The position numbers and the translations under genes are program-made. A stretch of DNA of 6,405 nt from Anaerolineae bacterium (GTDB lineage Bacteria; Chloroflexota; Anaerolineae; Aggregatilineales; Phototrophicaceae): the NCBI GenBank assembly GCA_014379235.1, contig JACMMD010000703.1, positions 1 to 6,405 of the forward strand. Reading direction: 5' to 3'. The notes under the pieces are model-generated. The model worked only from the letters and a program-made list of their open reading frames with translations. It was not told the origin of the DNA and made no database searches. This document shows positions 6,107 through 6,405 of the stretch, in pieces. The stretch's first letter is position 1. Each line of letters starts with the position of its first letter.

Positions 6107-6119
6107 CACACCTTAACAA
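6107..6119 (+). promoter_or_regulatory. boxA-like antitermination site, copy 1
   Basis: CACACCTTAACAA matches the E. coli rRNA boxA TGCTCTTTAACAA at 9 of 13 positions, including the whole TTAACAA core. In rRNA leaders NusB-NusE (S10) bind boxA RNA and make RNA polymerase resist termination. It lies directly upstream of the hairpin with T-run at 6123-6150. Confidence 0.55.
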
Positions 6120-6122
6120 CTC

Positions 6123-6150
6123 AACGTGTGCAGCAATGTACACGTTTTTT
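6123..6150 (+). terminator. Intrinsic-terminator-like hairpin inside the rRNA leader
   Basis: Arms AACGTGT (6123-6129) and ACACGTT (6140-6146) pair perfectly over 7 bp around a 10-base loop, and six T's run from 6145 to 6150. It lies after P1 and boxA copy 1 and before P2. It could stop unmodified read-through from recR, while boxA-modified polymerase from P1 would pass. The stem is not G/C-rich, so strength is uncertain. Confidence 0.55.
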
Positions 6151-6151
6151 G

Positions 6152-6182
6152 TCTCTTAAAAAGAGCGATCTTTGTTAAGAGA
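6152..6182 (+). repeat. Inverted repeat with alternative pairings (anti-boxA)
   Basis: TCTCTTAA (6152-6159) and TTAAGAGA (6175-6182) form a perfect 8-bp stem. A smaller hairpin, CTCTT (6153-6157) with AAGAG (6161-6165), competes with it. TTGTTAAG (6172-6179) is also the exact complement of CTTAACAA in both boxA copies, so the right arm has several exclusive partners. Confidence 0.45.
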
Positions 6183-6196
6183 TGGGTGGTTCAGGG

Positions 6197-6225
6197 TTGA
6201 CAGGCGGTTAGAGGGGGACTAAGAT
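6197..6225 (+). promoter_or_regulatory. rRNA operon promoter P2
   Basis: A perfect -35 TTGACA (6197-6202), a 17-base spacer and -10 TAAGAT (6220-6225). The predicted start near 6232 lies about 115 bases before 16S rRNA. It is the second of two tandem promoters with the same -35 and spacing, as is usual for strong, growth-controlled rRNA operons. Confidence 0.72.
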
Positions 6226-6233
6226 GCGTGAGT

Positions 6234-6249
6234 TCACACGCGAGTGTGG
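6234..6249 (+). other. Leader hairpin with GNRA tetraloop before boxA copy 2
   Basis: CACAC (6235-6239) and GTGTG (6244-6248) pair perfectly around GCGA, a GNRA tetraloop, and a U-G pair (6234 with 6249) extends the stem. It begins right at the predicted P2 start and ends one base before boxA copy 2, the position of boxB in other leaders. Confidence 0.5.
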
Positions 6250-6250
6250 C

Positions 6251-6263
6251 TGCACCTTAACAA
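6251..6263 (+). promoter_or_regulatory. boxA antitermination site, copy 2
   Basis: TGCACCTTAACAA matches the E. coli rRNA boxA TGCTCTTTAACAA at 11 of 13 positions. It shares the 12-mer CACCTTAACAAC (6253-6264) with copy 1 (6109-6120). It lies about 84 bases before 16S rRNA and would serve transcripts from both P1 and P2. Confidence 0.7.
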
Positions 6264-6274
6264 CAGAACAGTGA

Positions 6275-6291
6275 GACAGACAGAAACTGTC
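6275..6291 (+). other. Short leader hairpin after boxA copy 2
   Basis: GACAG (6275-6279) and CTGTC (6287-6291) pair around a 7-base loop. It might be the counterpart of boxC or a processing site in the leader; the evidence is only the pairing and position. Confidence 0.3.
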
Positions 6292-6321
6292 AGCAAAGTA
6301 AGAAAAGTCAACGTTCAATTC

Positions 6322-6345
6322 GTTCTTGACCTACGGGTTAAGGAC
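6322..6345 (+). other. 10-bp hairpin with UACG tetraloop next to the 16S 5' end
   Basis: Arm GTTCTTGACC (6322-6331) pairs with GGTTAAGGAC (6336-6345) over 10 bp with two G-U pairs, closed by TACG on a C-G pair, a UNCG-type stable tetraloop. It ends one to two bases before the predicted mature 16S start, so it may guide folding or 5' processing of the precursor. Confidence 0.5.
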
Positions 6346-6346
6346 A

Positions 6347-6405
<59 letters not shown>

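Overview
The window looks like ordinary chromosomal DNA of a bacterium, most likely a member of the Chloroflexota (Anaerolineae-like). This is an inference. It rests on a secreted protein with VTATP motifs and a long Thr-Pro linker, a short TatA with an FGVGR hinge, DnaX-YbaB-RecR proteins of Gram-positive-like layout, and a typical bacterial 16S 5' end. No mobile element, CRISPR array or tRNA gene was seen.

Layout. Positions 1-922 hold two minus-strand genes: a helix-turn-helix protein cut by the left edge, and upstream of it a YacP-type NYN-domain putative RNase. A divergent spacer (923-1134) carries a candidate promoter for each direction. On the plus strand follow a membrane-anchored LysM/lamin-tail-domain protein (1135-2175) and a small DUF1992 protein (2284-2784). 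A tatA gene faces them from the minus strand (2856-3059), with two hairpins at the convergent ends. From a second divergent spacer starts the plus-strand cluster dnaX (3235-4887), ybaB/ebfC (4981-5373) and recR (5415-6017). This is the conserved replication/repair cluster that lies near an rRNA operon in Bacillus subtilis too. Here an rRNA operon follows directly; 16S rRNA begins at about 6347 and runs off the right edge.

The most informative stretch is the 330-base rRNA leader (6018-6346). It has two sigma70-type promoters, each with a perfect TTGACA and a 17-base spacer. Each promoter is followed by a hairpin and then a boxA-like antitermination site sharing the 12-mer CACCTTAACAAC. An intrinsic-terminator-like hairpin with six T's lies after the first boxA and before the second promoter. 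A sequence complementary to the boxA core lies between the two copies. A 10-bp hairpin capped by a UACG tetraloop ends one or two bases before the 16S 5' end. The simplest reading is Nus-factor antitermination of rRNA transcription, with the terminator blocking unmodified read-through from recR.

Functionally the right half covers clamp loading (DnaX), a nucleoid-associated DNA-binding protein (YbaB), recombinational repair (RecR) and ribosome synthesis. The left half holds protein export (TatA), an envelope protein, a putative RNase and two poorly characterised proteins. I found no convincing wholly new system; the leader architecture is the best candidate for a closer look.
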